From Dehalococcoidales bacterium (GTDB taxonomy: Bacteria > Chloroflexota > Dehalococcoidia > Dehalococcoidales > UBA3254), in contig JAFGOB010000086.1 in assembly GCA_016926695.1 (NCBI GenBank), positions 53,105 through 117,104 on the forward strand: a stretch of DNA of 64,000 nucleotides, written 5' to 3'. This document shows positions 44,198-52,974 of the stretch, piece by piece. A program made the position numbers and the translations under genes. Position 1 is the stretch's first letter. Every line of letters starts with the position of its first letter. Below the pieces are notes generated by a model. That model made no database searches and had not been told where the DNA came from. It worked only from the letters and a program-made list of their open reading frames with translations.

Positions 44198-45283
44198 ATG
44201 ATAAAGTGTTTCCTGGCAGTGGTGATACTGGCCGGGATAATTCTCAACGGTTGTTCCGCGGCCGGACCAGTTTCTACAGAAAGGAAAGAAGTGACGGCAG
44301 ATACTGGAAAGACCTGGAACCTGAAATATGCCATTGAACAGACTCCCACTTCTTACTATTACCTCTACGGCCATGTACCTTATACCCGCTCAGTTGAGGA
44401 AGCTACCGGCGGAAGGGTGAAAATCACCATTTACGATTCCCAGACCCTTATGAAAAGCAATCAGAACTGGGAAGGAGTTGATGCCGGGATTGCCGATATG
44501 GCCTGGCTTTTCACCGGGCTTTATCCAGGCCAGTTCTCCATTGCCGAGGTCAGCACGCTGCCGTATATATTTCCTGACGCTGCCACGGGGGCGAAGGTAA
44601 GCTGGCAGATGTTTTGCAGTTATCCCGAGATTCAAGCCAGGTTTAAAGACGTTAAAGTGTTAGCAGTCTGGACAACAGAGCCTTACTTTATCGTCAGCCG
44701 CAGCAAATTCTATAAGACACTGGATGATTTCCAGGGAGAGAAAATGAGGGCCGGGGGAGGGCCGCCTACCGATTTCGTCAAAGCGATGGGCGCCAGCCCC
44801 ATGCTGTTAAGCATGCCGGACTGCTATTTGAACTTGCAGAGGGGTGTATTCGATGCTATGCCGATACCGGCGGAGGCCTATGTCAGCTTCAGTTTGTATG
44901 AGGTTGCCCCGTATGTTACTTATGTTTCCACCGTGGCTATGTACCAGGCACTGATCATGAACCTGGATACCTGGAACAGTTTTCCCACGGAGGTACAGGA
45001 ACAGATCATGAGCGTATCCGGTGAGACGGCATCCGTAATGATGAGCAGGGATGTCTTTGATAGGGCAAAAAGAGAAATGAAAGATCGCCTGGAAAAAGCC
45101 GGAGGCAGCATCCGGGAGTATACCGTACCGTCAGATGAAGTACAGCGGTGGATCGAAAAAGGCGGCAAGCCGGTCTGGGATGAATGGGTAAGGACACAGG
45201 AAGCTGCCGGATTGACCCGCGCCCGTCAGATACTGGATGATACCATGGCCCTCACCAGGCAATACAGCCCCGGGGAATCCTGA
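44198..45283 (+). CDS. TRAP transporter solute-binding lipoprotein (DctP family)
   Basis: Extracytoplasmic substrate receptor, 361 residues. The signal peptide ends in the lipobox ILNGC (Cys near 19), so it is tethered rather than free, as expected for a cell with a single membrane. The mature domain shows VKITIYDSQTLMKSNQNWEGV, the RAGGGPPTDFVKAMGASP block corresponding to the DctP ligand-binding Arg region, and a C-terminal WDEWVRTQEAAGL helix. Ligands of the family are mostly carboxylates. ATG follows AAGGGGA; a TTG codon directly upstream is in frame. Confidence 0.92.
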   Translation: MIKCFLAVVILAGIILNGCSAAGPVSTERKEVTADTGKTWNLKYAIEQTPTSYYYLYGHVPYTRSVEEATGGRVKITIYDSQTLMKSNQNWEGVDAGIADMAWLFTGLYPGQFSIAEVSTLPYIFPDAATGAKVSWQMFCSYPEIQARFKDVKVLAVWTTEPYFIVSRSKFYKTLDDFQGEKMRAGGGPPTDFVKAMGASPMLLSMPDCYLNLQRGVFDAMPIPAEAYVSFSLYEVAPYVTYVSTVAMYQALIMNLDTWNSFPTEVQEQIMSVSGETASVMMSRDVFDRAKREMKDRLEKAGGSIREYTVPSDEVQRWIEKGGKPVWDEWVRTQEAAGLTRARQILDDTMALTRQYSPGES

Positions 45284-45448
45284 TAACCTGCCCGGCCCCA
45301 ATGTTGTCTCCTGCCTTGGGAATAATAATGTGGATATAGTCGCCGTGCCTGATTGTCATCACACACTTGGACTGTACTCGATGACTAATATTTGCTAAAA
45401 TTAGGGAGGCTGAAAAAGTTTAATTAGTTAATTTTATAAGAGGCAGGG

Positions 45449-45940
45449 ATGGCATATTTATCCGTAAGAACGGTGCCTGATCCGGTACTGAGGCAGAAAG
45501 CAAAGAAAATACCCGGCATAGACTCCTCCATTCGCAGGCTGATTGAAGACATGATAGAGACCATGTACGAGGCCGACGGAGTGGGTCTGGCTGCTCCGCA
45601 GGTAGGTGTTTCCCTGCGGCTGGTGGTGATCTGCATGCCCGAAGAGGATGCCGGCGAGATCGTCCTGATCAATCCCGAAATCGTCAAGAAGTCGGGTGAA
45701 CGGGAAGTGGATGAGAGGTGCCTCAGTATTCCCGGATATTACGGTCAATTGAAACGGGCGGTATCAGTTACAGTCAAAGCAAGAGATGAAAACTGGAAGG
45801 AAATCCGGATTAAGGGCGAAGGTCTGCTGGCACAGGCACTGGAACATGAGATCGATCATTTGAACGGCGTTCTTTACGTGGACCACCTGGACGGCCCGGA
45901 CAAACTCTTCAGGAATGAGGTTGCCGCATCGAAGGTCTAG
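45449..45940 (+). CDS. def: Peptide deformylase
   Basis: Metalloenzyme that removes the formyl group from nascent proteins; 163 residues. Motif 1 is [10 protein letters not shown] near 45-54, motif 3 is [10 protein letters not shown] near 131-140 with both metal-binding His. Motif 2, normally EGCLS, reads [11 protein letters not shown] here: the metal-binding Cys remains but Gly is Arg. Its stop codon TAG is the first three bases of a MITE-like element, so the 3' end is directly abutted by the insertion. No good ribosome site is seen beyond AGAGGCAGGG just before the ATG. Confidence 0.93.
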   Translation: MAYLSVRTVPDPVLRQKAKKIPGIDSSIRRLIEDMIETMYEADGVGLAAPQVGVSLRLVVICMPEEDAGEIVLINPEIVKKSGEREVDERCLSIPGYYGQLKRAVSVTVKARDENWKEIRIKGEGLLAQALEHEIDHLNGVLYVDHLDGPDKLFRNEVAASKV

Positions 45941-46015
45941 TGTAGCGTCTCAGACTTCTCTATACAATGAAATGAAGCTAAATTATTGGCAATCTTTCCG
46001 AAAGACACTACACTA
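45938..46015. mobile_element. MITE-like terminal-inverted-repeat element, copy 2
   Basis: It is 78 bp including the flanking TA on both sides; only two mismatches to the reverse complement of copy 1 at 9221-9298. It is bounded by GTGTAGCGTCT and AGACACTACAC, and inserted at CTAG with TA repeated at each end. The left TA plus the first element base G form the def stop codon. No coding capacity. Confidence 0.8.
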
Positions 46016-46041
46016 GATAGACCGCGAACAGGAAGCACTTG

Positions 46042-46069
46042 ATCCCCTCTTTCTCAAAGAAGAGGGGAT
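46042..46069 (+). terminator. Intrinsic-type terminator after def
   Basis: ATCCCCTCTT and AAGAGGGGAT form a perfect 10-bp stem with an eight-base loop, followed by ATTTGTGT. It lies just beyond the MITE-like element downstream of def and before cca. Confidence 0.6.
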
Positions 46070-46215
46070 ATTTGTGTCAGGTATAGAAAAGATTGGCTGG
46101 TGTCTTGTTAGGCTGAGAAATCCCACGAGTTGGCCGCTAATCATTTGAAGCATCATTGTGCAGGTGGGAGTAGTATATAAATAAGGTAATCCAGATTAAA
46201 GGCAGGTCGTATAGA

Positions 46216-47712
46216 TTGTCCGGACAGATTCCAGAGGATGTTCTTAAAGTTTTAAAGGAAACGGCTGTATTTCTCGAAAGGCGGCGGATAGAAGCCTGGC
46301 TTGTGGGCGGGCTGGTACGTGATTTGCTGCTAGGCCGCCCTACTGCCGATATTGACATTGTCATTGATGCCGATGCCGTGGCAACCGCACGGGAGATGGC
46401 TGATGTGCTGGGAGGCAGGTTTGTTCCGCTGGATGAAAACCATGGTATCGCCAGGGTGGTTGTTTTACAGAATAGTACCATCGCCACCAAAGGCCAGTGG
46501 AATATCGATTTATCCGGTCTCAACGGGGATATAGGCTGTGACCTGGCCGGACGTGATTTCAGCATAGACGCCATGGCGGTCAGCCTGAAAAAAATGATCG
46601 AAAGCCCGGCTGACTGCGAGATAATCGATCTCTTCGGAGGGCGTGGGGACCTGAATAACAAAGTTATTAAAGCATTGCCGGGGAATGTCTTTGAGTCCGA
46701 TCCGGCCAGGATCATGCGGGCGGTCAGGCTTGCTGCCGAGCTTGATTTTGAGATCCATCCTGAAACCATATCCCGTATCCTTGGCTCATATTCGCTGATA
46801 GACCGCGTGGCGGGTGAAAGAATACACGAGGAATTGCTGAGAATACTGGCCTCTCCGCGTTCCGGACGGTTTTTACGGGCGCTGGACGAGTTGAAAATTC
46901 TGACCACCCTGGTCCCTGAACTGGAACCGTCCAGGGAAACGCAACAGCCGGCTGAACATCACTGGAACGTGCTGGACCATAGTCTGGAGACTGTACGTTC
47001 ACTTGAGTTCATTCTAAGACAGGGCGGGTGGGAATATGCTTCTCCCTCTATTCTTCAGGATATTCCCTGGAATGAAGAGCTGGAACGGCATTTCGCCGGG
47101 GAGGTCAGTGCCGGCAGCCGGCACTCGTCCCTGCTGAAGCTGGCGGCTCTCCTGCATGATATCTCCAAGCCGGAGACAAAGATAATGGCGGGCCGGAAAA
47201 TCCGCTTCTTCGGTCACTCCGAGCAGGGGGCGGAGATCGCGGCGGAAGTGCTGAGAAGGTTAAGGTTCAGTAACAAGGAAATAGGCCTGGTGGAAACAAT
47301 GGTCAGGTATCATATGAGACCTACCCAGATGAGCCATGAGGGTCTTCCGACACGCAGGGCGATATATCGATACTTCCGCGATACCGGACCGGCGGGTATA
47401 GATATCCTTTACCTGAGTCTGGCGGACCATCTGGCAGCCAGGGGTCCTGGTCTTGATTACGGACAATGGAAATGGCATATTGACCAGGTCAGGAGTATCC
47501 TGGAGGTTTACTTTCAACAGCCCGCACCGGCAGCTCCGGTGAAGTTACTGGACGGACATGATTTAATTGCTCTTTACGGTTTGAAACCCGGCAGGGAATT
47601 AGGCTGTATCCTTGAGTCGGTAAGGGAAGCACAGGCGGCCGGAGAGATATTCTCACGTGAGCAGGCTTTATCTTACGTTAAAAATCGTTTATTATATAGA
47701 GAACAAAAATAA
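46216..47712 (+). CDS. cca: CCA tRNA nucleotidyltransferase / poly(A) polymerase family with HD domain
   Basis: Class II nucleotidyltransferase of 498 residues that adds or repairs the 3' CCA of tRNAs. The head domain has AWLVGGLVRDLLLGRPTADI (in part VGGLVRDLLLG) with the DIDIV catalytic acids near 49-53. The GRDFSIDAMAV block is near 112, and the neck motif FESDPARIMRAVRLAAE and the ERIHEELLRIL helix follow. A C-terminal HD domain (LLHDISKPET, near 316, and FGHSEQGAEIAAEVLRRL) suggests added phosphohydrolase activity. Start is TTG with AAGGCAGG upstream. Could be a poly(A) polymerase-like paralogue, since no other copy is visible here. Confidence 0.88.
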   Translation: MSGQIPEDVLKVLKETAVFLERRRIEAWLVGGLVRDLLLGRPTADIDIVIDADAVATAREMADVLGGRFVPLDENHGIARVVVLQNSTIATKGQWNIDLSGLNGDIGCDLAGRDFSIDAMAVSLKKMIESPADCEIIDLFGGRGDLNNKVIKALPGNVFESDPARIMRAVRLAAELDFEIHPETISRILGSYSLIDRVAGERIHEELLRILASPRSGRFLRALDELKILTTLVPELEPSRETQQPAEHHWNVLDHSLETVRSLEFILRQGGWEYASPSILQDIPWNEELERHFAGEVSAGSRHSSLLKLAALLHDISKPETKIMAGRKIRFFGHSEQGAEIAAEVLRRLRFSNKEIGLVETMVRYHMRPTQMSHEGLPTRRAIYRYFRDTGPAGIDILYLSLADHLAARGPGLDYGQWKWHIDQVRSILEVYFQQPAPAAPVKLLDGHDLIALYGLKPGRELGCILESVREAQAAGEIFSREQALSYVKNRLLYREQK

Positions 47713-47727
47713 AAGAGTAGGGTGGCT

Positions 47728-49089
47728 ATGCGAAGTAATACGATAATTTTCATGATCATTCTTGTTGTCCTGGCCCTGGCAGCCGTTATCGTTTTCCCCA
47801 TAAGCGCGGATAGCGGAGGCTTGCTTTTCGACCGTCCTATCAGGCTTGGTCTGGATTTGAAGGGCGGAGTTCACCTTGTTTATCAGGCTGATCTCTCCGA
47901 TATTGAAGAAAGTGAAAGAGAAGCGGCTCTGGATGCGGATATAACTGCCATAACCCAGCGCGTGGATGTGTTCGGGGTGACCAATCCCGTAATCCAGAAA
48001 CAGGGAGCAGACCGTATACTGGTGGAACTGCCTGGTATCGCCGATGTGGATAAAGCCAAGGCTGTGATCGGCCAGACTGCCATCCTTGAATTCGGTGAGC
48101 TTGCCGCCGATGAGAATGATCCCAATATCAAGTGGAGAAATGAGCTGGGTAACTGGAAGCCTTCTACCGCCACCCTCAACGGCGAGCAGGTTACTCTGAC
48201 CAGCAGTTACTTCAAGCAGAATACCTATGTCAGTACCGATTCAAACGGGCGATTGGTACTGTTGTTTGAGTGGAACTCGGATGGAAGTGTATTATCCAAG
48301 GAGATCACTACCAGGCTATATAACAACAACAATGCCCGTCTGGGAATTTTCTCCGGTGATTCTGCCCTGCTGGGTGATGATGAAAGGCCCATCGCACCAT
48401 CGGTTAACGGTATTATCACGGATAGAGGAGAAATTGAAGGTCTTAGCCAGCAGGAGGCCACTCAGCTTTCCAAGCTGCTCAATGCCGGCCGTATCCCGGT
48501 ACCGCTGACCCCGATATACGAGCAGACTGTATCTCCCCTTGCCGGGGCCAACTTCGTCGACCTGGCTTTTAAAGCGGCTATTCTCGCTCTGATACTGATC
48601 ATTATCTTCATGTCGCTTTACTATAGATTACCCGGTGTGCTGGCCAGCATAGCCCTGATTATCTACGCTCTGGTCAACCTGGCTATATATAAAATGGTAC
48701 CGGTCACGCTTACCCTGGCTGGAATCGGCGGGTTCGTTGCATCCATGGGAATGGCGGTGGATGCCAATGTGCTGATATTCGAAAGGATGAAAGAGGAGCT
48801 GCGGGCTGGCAGGACGGTCGGGGCGGCCATCGAGGCCGGTTTCAAGCGTGCCTGGGGGGCTATCTGGGACTGTAACATCACGACATTTATTGCCTGTATT
48901 ATCATGTACTGGATGGGCAGCAGCGTGGTCGCCAGTAGCCTGGTAACCGGTTTTGCCCTGACTCTCTTTATCGGTGTCCTGGTCAGTATGATCACAGCTA
49001 TCACCGTTACCAGGACCTTCCTCAGGCTATTTATCGGTACTCAGATGGCGCAGAAGACCGTACTATTCAAGACAATAGGTGGTAGATAG
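47728..49089 (+). CDS. secD: Protein translocase subunit SecD
   Basis: Membrane subunit that uses the proton gradient to pull exported proteins outward. About 453 residues, short form: transmembrane helix 1, then the P1 region (RLGLDLKGGVHLVYQ, the family hallmark near 31-45). A periplasmic segment with VFGVTNPVIQKQGADRILVELPGI follows, then five helices from about 270 with MGMAVDANVLIFERMKEEL containing the key Asp-Ala-Asn motif. The starting ATG has AGGGTGG in front; a GTG two codons upstream is possible. SecF follows two bases after the stop. Confidence 0.95.
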   Translation: MRSNTIIFMIILVVLALAAVIVFPISADSGGLLFDRPIRLGLDLKGGVHLVYQADLSDIEESEREAALDADITAITQRVDVFGVTNPVIQKQGADRILVELPGIADVDKAKAVIGQTAILEFGELAADENDPNIKWRNELGNWKPSTATLNGEQVTLTSSYFKQNTYVSTDSNGRLVLLFEWNSDGSVLSKEITTRLYNNNNARLGIFSGDSALLGDDERPIAPSVNGIITDRGEIEGLSQQEATQLSKLLNAGRIPVPLTPIYEQTVSPLAGANFVDLAFKAAILALILIIIFMSLYYRLPGVLASIALIIYALVNLAIYKMVPVTLTLAGIGGFVASMGMAVDANVLIFERMKEELRAGRTVGAAIEAGFKRAWGAIWDCNITTFIACIIMYWMGSSVVASSLVTGFALTLFIGVLVSMITAITVTRTFLRLFIGTQMAQKTVLFKTIGGR

Positions 49090-49091
49090 GA

Positions 49092-50027
49092 ATGAATATT
49101 GTAAATAAAAGACTATGGTATTTCATGGTAGCCGGAATTCTGGTAGTCGTGTTTATCATTGCCCTGGCCACGCTGGGTATACAGACCGGTGTGGAGTTCA
49201 GCAGCGGTTCCATTCTGAATATCTCTTTTGAAGAACCGGTAGATCACAGCGCCGTCACCCAGGAGATCTCGGACCTGGGTTATCCAAGCGCTATCATCCA
49301 GACTGCCGGTCATGAAGGCACTGATTTTATCATCCGCATCAATGCCACCAACTTGGATGAAGATACCAAGAGCCAACTTATCAACTCGATATCCGCCTCT
49401 CTGGGGGCTCTCTCTGTTAATGAGTTTGATAATGTCTCCCCGATGATAGCCTCTGAGACTACCCGCAATGCTACCATTGCTGTTGTGGTAGCCATTATAG
49501 CCATGCTGCTCTATATTGCCTTCGCTTTTCGCAGGATGCCCAATCCCTTCAAGTTCGGTGTCTGCGCCGTGGCGGGCCTGGTGCTCGACCTGCTGATCGC
49601 CATGGGTATATATTCCATCCTGGGGGCAATTAGAGGATGGCAAATAGACCTGATGTTCATTGCCGGCGTACTCGCCGTGATGGGTTACAGCATCAACAAT
49701 ATCGTGGTTGTTTTTGACCGGATACGAGAAAATACGGCCAGAGGCCTCAGCTCTGATATAGCCATAGTGGCAAATTACAGCATAGTGGAAACGTTGAGCC
49801 GGTCGTTCAACTCGAGTTTGACCACTCTCTTCACCCTTTTTGTCCTGGCCCTTTTCGTGGGGTCTTCAATCCAGAACTTCGTTATTGTGCTGATCATCGG
49901 TGTGATCTCCGGGGTCTTTACCTCTACTTTTATATCTCCGGAATTGCTGGTATCCTGGCAGAAGAAGGACTGGGGCAGTTTTTCCGGACAATCAGGGAGA
50001 CTGGAAGCAGCCAAAGCCAAAAGCTAA
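49092..50027 (+). CDS. secF: Protein translocase subunit SecF
   Basis: Partner of SecD, 311 residues with six predicted helices. The N-terminal GIQTGVEFSSGSILNISF is a variant of the 'GIDFxGG' block. The helix-4 region LAVMGYSINNIVVVFDRIRE is the conserved SecF signature, and SFNSSLTTLFTLFVLALFVG follows. The periplasmic domain at about 35-130 is small. Cotranscribed with secD by spacing. The 22-residue Ser/Gly/Lys-rich C-terminus is cytoplasmic. Confidence 0.95.
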   Translation: MNIVNKRLWYFMVAGILVVVFIIALATLGIQTGVEFSSGSILNISFEEPVDHSAVTQEISDLGYPSAIIQTAGHEGTDFIIRINATNLDEDTKSQLINSISASLGALSVNEFDNVSPMIASETTRNATIAVVVAIIAMLLYIAFAFRRMPNPFKFGVCAVAGLVLDLLIAMGIYSILGAIRGWQIDLMFIAGVLAVMGYSINNIVVVFDRIRENTARGLSSDIAIVANYSIVETLSRSFNSSLTTLFTLFVLALFVGSSIQNFVIVLIIGVISGVFTSTFISPELLVSWQKKDWGSFSGQSGRLEAAKAKS

Positions 50028-50052
50028 TATCTGGTTTTGTAAAATCTATTAC

Positions 50053-50107
50053 ACCTCCACTTCCCTCTCCCTTGATGGGAGAGGAATAAAAAGGTGAGGG
50101 TGAAGCG
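50053..50107. repeat. CTCTCCC-family palindromic repeat
   Basis: CCTCTCCC (50064-50071) and GGGAGAGG (50077-50084) form a perfect 8-bp stem with a five-base loop, flanked by further complementary CACTT/AAGGTG arms. Same family as 26952-26998, 51311-51366 and 63537-63562. It lies between secF and the dehydrogenase gene and may serve as secF's 3' hairpin. Confidence 0.6.
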
Positions 50108-50204
50108 AAGATATTTGCTGCATATGTACTAATAACGGCGGACAGAACTTTTTTGTCTGCCGTTGAATTTAATAGGTATTGTATTTTTTACCGGAGGACA
50201 AATG

Positions 50205-51221
50205 ATGAAAGCAGCAGTTTACTATTCCCCCGGGGAATTTAAAATTGAAGAGGTACCTTATCCCGTACTGGAGCGGGACGGCGTAATAATAACAGTAAAA
50301 GCCTGCGGTATTTGCGGGTCCGATCTCCACTTTTTCAACATGGGCAGGCAGAATGGAGCAATTATCGGGCATGAGTTCAGCGGGGAAGTGGTGGAGATAG
50401 GTCCGGATGTGTCCGGCGTGAAAAGAGGCGACCGGGTTGTAGCCTGCAGCGGCAGGGGCTGCGGAAAATGCTACTGGTGCCTGCGCGGGGAATATATTCA
50501 TTGCTCTAAACTGGGCTTTGTGGGTTATGCCATACAGGGAGCGTTTGCCGAATATGTTTCGGTACCGGCTTTCAGTCCCGGTAAATACGCGGTCGTTTTA
50601 CCTCCCTCAATAAGCTTTGATGAAGGTGCTACGGCTGAACCGCTGGCGGTGGCCCTTTACGCCGTCAATCAAATGGACCCCCGCCCGGATGATACCGTGG
50701 TGGTTATCGGGCTGGGTATAATAGGCATTTGCATCGTGCAGATTTTAAAATCCAGGGGAGTGAAACAGATAATTGCCAGCGGGAGGAGGAGCAGCCGGTT
50801 GCGGCTGGCTGAAGAGAGCGGGGCGAGCCTGATCGTGGATGCCTCCAAAGAAGACCTGGTCCCGGCGGTGATGAGTTTGAATTCAGGCAAGGGGGCTGAC
50901 ATTGTCTTTGAATGCGCCGGCAACGCTGCTACCTTTGAGCAGGCCATACGCATCACCCACAGGGGCGGGAAAATAGATATTGTAGGTCTGTATGAAAAGT
51001 CCTTTGAATGGAACCCCTCGGTTTTAGCCACCGACGACCTGACGCTGGCAGGCTGCGGGCTGCGCTGGGACCTTCCCGGTGCGGTTGAACTTCTCAAGCA
51101 GGGCAAAGTCAGGACAGCCCCGATGATAACCCACAGGTTTCCCCTCGAAGATATCCGGCAGGCCTTCGAAACCCAGCGAAAAGACCCCGATGCCATCAAG
51201 GTCATGGTGGAAATCCAGTAA
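50205..51221 (+). CDS. Zinc-dependent medium-chain alcohol/polyol dehydrogenase
   Basis: NAD(P)-dependent dehydrogenase of 338 residues. Catalytic-zinc ligands are Cys in ACGICGSDLH near 36-45 and the GHEFSGEVVEIG block near 57-68 (His-Glu). The structural zinc cysteines are in GCGKCYWCLRGEYIHC. The Rossmann loop is VIGLGIIGICIVQIL near 168-182. The overall pattern is the sorbitol/threonine/glutathione-independent formaldehyde dehydrogenase group; the true substrate is unknown. Two ATG codons are adjacent; the second gives seven bases from GGAGG and is used here. Confidence 0.85.
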   Translation: MKAAVYYSPGEFKIEEVPYPVLERDGVIITVKACGICGSDLHFFNMGRQNGAIIGHEFSGEVVEIGPDVSGVKRGDRVVACSGRGCGKCYWCLRGEYIHCSKLGFVGYAIQGAFAEYVSVPAFSPGKYAVVLPPSISFDEGATAEPLAVALYAVNQMDPRPDDTVVVIGLGIIGICIVQILKSRGVKQIIASGRRSSRLRLAEESGASLIVDASKEDLVPAVMSLNSGKGADIVFECAGNAATFEQAIRITHRGGKIDIVGLYEKSFEWNPSVLATDDLTLAGCGLRWDLPGAVELLKQGKVRTAPMITHRFPLEDIRQAFETQRKDPDAIKVMVEIQ

Positions 51222-51260
51222 TATTCAGCATATTTATTATATATAGCACTTGTGTTGACT

Positions 51261-51294
51261 CGTTATTGCGAGGAGCATAGCGACGAAGTAATCT
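51261..51294. repeat. 'TTGCGAGGAGC..GCGACGAAG.AATCT' intergenic repeat
   Basis: A short interspersed sequence of a type found between genes in many bacterial genomes. A diverged relative lies at 63619-63658. Position between two plus-strand genes; no coding capacity. Confidence 0.55.
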
Positions 51295-51310
51295 TATACC
51301 TTTATATATT

Positions 51311-51366
51311 TACCCTCATCCTGCCCTTCTCCCGTTAAGGGGTAAGGGATGGGAGAGAGGATGAAC
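51311..51366. repeat. CTCTCCC/CTTCTCCC-family intergenic repeat
   Basis: CATCC...CTTCTCCC followed by GGG...GGGAGAGAGGATG, an imperfect palindrome of the same family as 50053-50107. It directly follows the previous repeat, so two repeat types are stacked upstream of the VLRF1-like gene. Confidence 0.5.
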
Positions 51367-51416
51367 TTCCGACATAGCCTGTTATCGACAAAAATAAAGC
51401 AAAATGTGAAAAAATT

Positions 51417-52160
51417 ATGTTGTCAGCGGTCCATTATCGATTGTCTAAAGAGGGATTGCTGCGTTTTCTTGAAAAAATGCCGGCAGGGTCCCCTGACGTA
51501 GCCTCACTATATATTCCTCCTTCTCTACCGGAAGTCGAGGCCGGTGCTCTGCTGGAAAACATCCTTGAAGCGGGGGAGCAACCGCAAGACCTTAGAAAAT
51601 ACCTGGTTGAATCGCCCACCGGCGCTGTCCTGTTCTGGGGGGCCAATCATCATTTTCTTATAATGCCCCCTTTCCCTCTTTCCCGGAAGCGGACTTCGGC
51701 GTGCTGTGAGGTAGAGCCCTTGCTCCATCTTCTTTTACGGGAATATTTATTCGGTCTCATTCTGGTCAGGCTTGGCTCGTTTGCCATCGGTGTGGTAAGA
51801 GGAGAGGTACTGCTCGCCAGCAAGGTGGGAAAAGGTCTGGTGCATGCCCGTCACCGCCAGGGAGGCTCATCTGCACATCGTTTTGAAAGACACCGAGAGA
51901 AGCAAATGGAGACTTTCTTCACGCGGGTCTGCGGGTATGCGCGGGAGTATCTGGAACCATATGACCGGGTTATTCAGTACATGTTATACGGGGGAACACG
52001 CGAGACACTGCTGGAATTTCAAAAGCAGTGTCACTATCTGGATCGCTTTCAAAACAGGACTCTGGCAGTCCTCCTTAATATCCGTGAACCTGGTCAGGCA
52101 GGTTTAAACCAGGCTGTCCGGGAAGCCTGGTCCAGCCGGGTAGTCAGATGGGAAGAGTAA
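51417..52160 (+). CDS. Vms1/VLRF1-like (eRF1-superfamily) peptidyl-tRNA hydrolase family protein
   Basis: Cytosolic protein of 247 residues. The segment ASKVGKGLVHARHRQGGSSA followed by HRFERHREKQ (about 134-163) is the signature of the VLRF1 domain found in yeast Vms1, human ANKZF1 and the actinobacterial acVLRF1 proteins. Those proteins release stalled nascent chains from tRNA on ribosomes. In the family the loop carries a Gln after GGxS; here the position reads Ala (GGSSA), so catalysis may differ. The N-terminal 130 residues form the preceding mixed alpha/beta part. The ATG lacks a clear ribosome site, and an adjacent TTG is possible. A rescue role is inference from the domain. Confidence 0.7.
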   Translation: MLSAVHYRLSKEGLLRFLEKMPAGSPDVASLYIPPSLPEVEAGALLENILEAGEQPQDLRKYLVESPTGAVLFWGANHHFLIMPPFPLSRKRTSACCEVEPLLHLLLREYLFGLILVRLGSFAIGVVRGEVLLASKVGKGLVHARHRQGGSSAHRFERHREKQMETFFTRVCGYAREYLEPYDRVIQYMLYGGTRETLLEFQKQCHYLDRFQNRTLAVLLNIREPGQAGLNQAVREAWSSRVVRWEE

Positions 52161-52188
52161 AAAATATGTTAACGGCCCAGCTTTTCTT

Positions 52189-52695
52189 TCAGGCTGGCTT
52201 TGAATCGTTTTTACACTGATCGAGAAATGCGTCTACATCCTGTATGCTGAATTTCCCCGCCTCCATGATGGCCCTGGCGACAAAGCAGTCTTCGATTATT
52301 CCGCCGCTGACCCCCAGACCGCCCATGATGACGTTATCCCTGATAAGCGGGAATCCCCCGGGGAAAGTTATCCAGCGGTCATGGAAGAAAAGAGGCACGA
52401 GCTCGCCGGAAACAAAACTGGCTTTGTTGGCTCCGGTGGGCTGTTTCCCGAAAACAGAGGTATAGGCCTTGTCCTGGGCGATGTGAATACCGGCCAGAAT
52501 GGCATTGTCCATCCGGTGAAAGGCCAGCAAATTTCCGGCCTGATCGCAGATCGCCATTGCCATGGGAACACCTTGTGTAAGCGCCTCTTTTTCACCTGCT
52601 GCAAGCATTATCCTGGCCTGTTCAAGAGTCAGACCGGGACCATAAATACGTTTTCCGGATTTCCATATTTCAGGTGCTCCACCAAATGGTCCCAT
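52189..52695 (-). CDS. GlcG/HbpS family heme-binding-type protein
   Basis: Protein of 168 residues with the DUF336/GlcG fold. It has LTLEQARIMLAAGEKEA at the start of the domain, PMAMAICDQAGNLLAFHRMD, AGIHIAQDKAYTSVFG, FPGGFPLI and GGLGVSGGIIEDCFVARA. Relatives such as HbpS bind heme or cobalamin and sense redox stress; others accompany glycolate or diol metabolism. No signal peptide is seen, so it is probably cytosolic. It converges on the VLRF1-like gene and diverges from the HspR-like gene. Confidence 0.85.
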   Translation of the reverse strand: MGPFGGAPEIWKSGKRIYGPGLTLEQARIMLAAGEKEALTQGVPMAMAICDQAGNLLAFHRMDNAILAGIHIAQDKAYTSVFGKQPTGANKASFVSGELVPLFFHDRWITFPGGFPLIRDNVIMGGLGVSGGIIEDCFVARAIMEAGKFSIQDVDAFLDQCKNDSKPA

Positions 52696-52913
52696 CTATT
52701 CATCCCCCTGGACTTTATTACCACCTGTTCATTGTTTTTCTGCATTTTTCTTTTATAAGGGCAATATATAATAAAATTAGAGAAAAAAACAGGTGATTTA
52801 TTTTAGCTTAATTTAATCATTAAACTGATTAAGTGTCAACAGGCATTTTTTGATCGTAAATGAGGCTATTTCTTGTGTGCCAATAAGCAAACTAAATTTA
52901 ACATTAATTCTGG

Positions 52914-52942
52914 TTGACATATACTATATCATGGTATATAAT
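52914..52942 (+). promoter_or_regulatory. Full-consensus sigma-70 promoter with palindromic spacer
   Basis: TTGACA, exactly 17 bp, then TATAAT: all twelve hexamer bases match consensus. The spacer and box edge hold ATATAC-N9-GTATAT, an inverted repeat that could bind a dimeric regulator, most simply the MerR-type protein encoded just downstream. MerR proteins typically bind within such spacers. Confidence 0.75.
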
Positions 52943-52974
52943 GAAACAAAGTTTAAAAAAGAGGTGGAGTGGAT

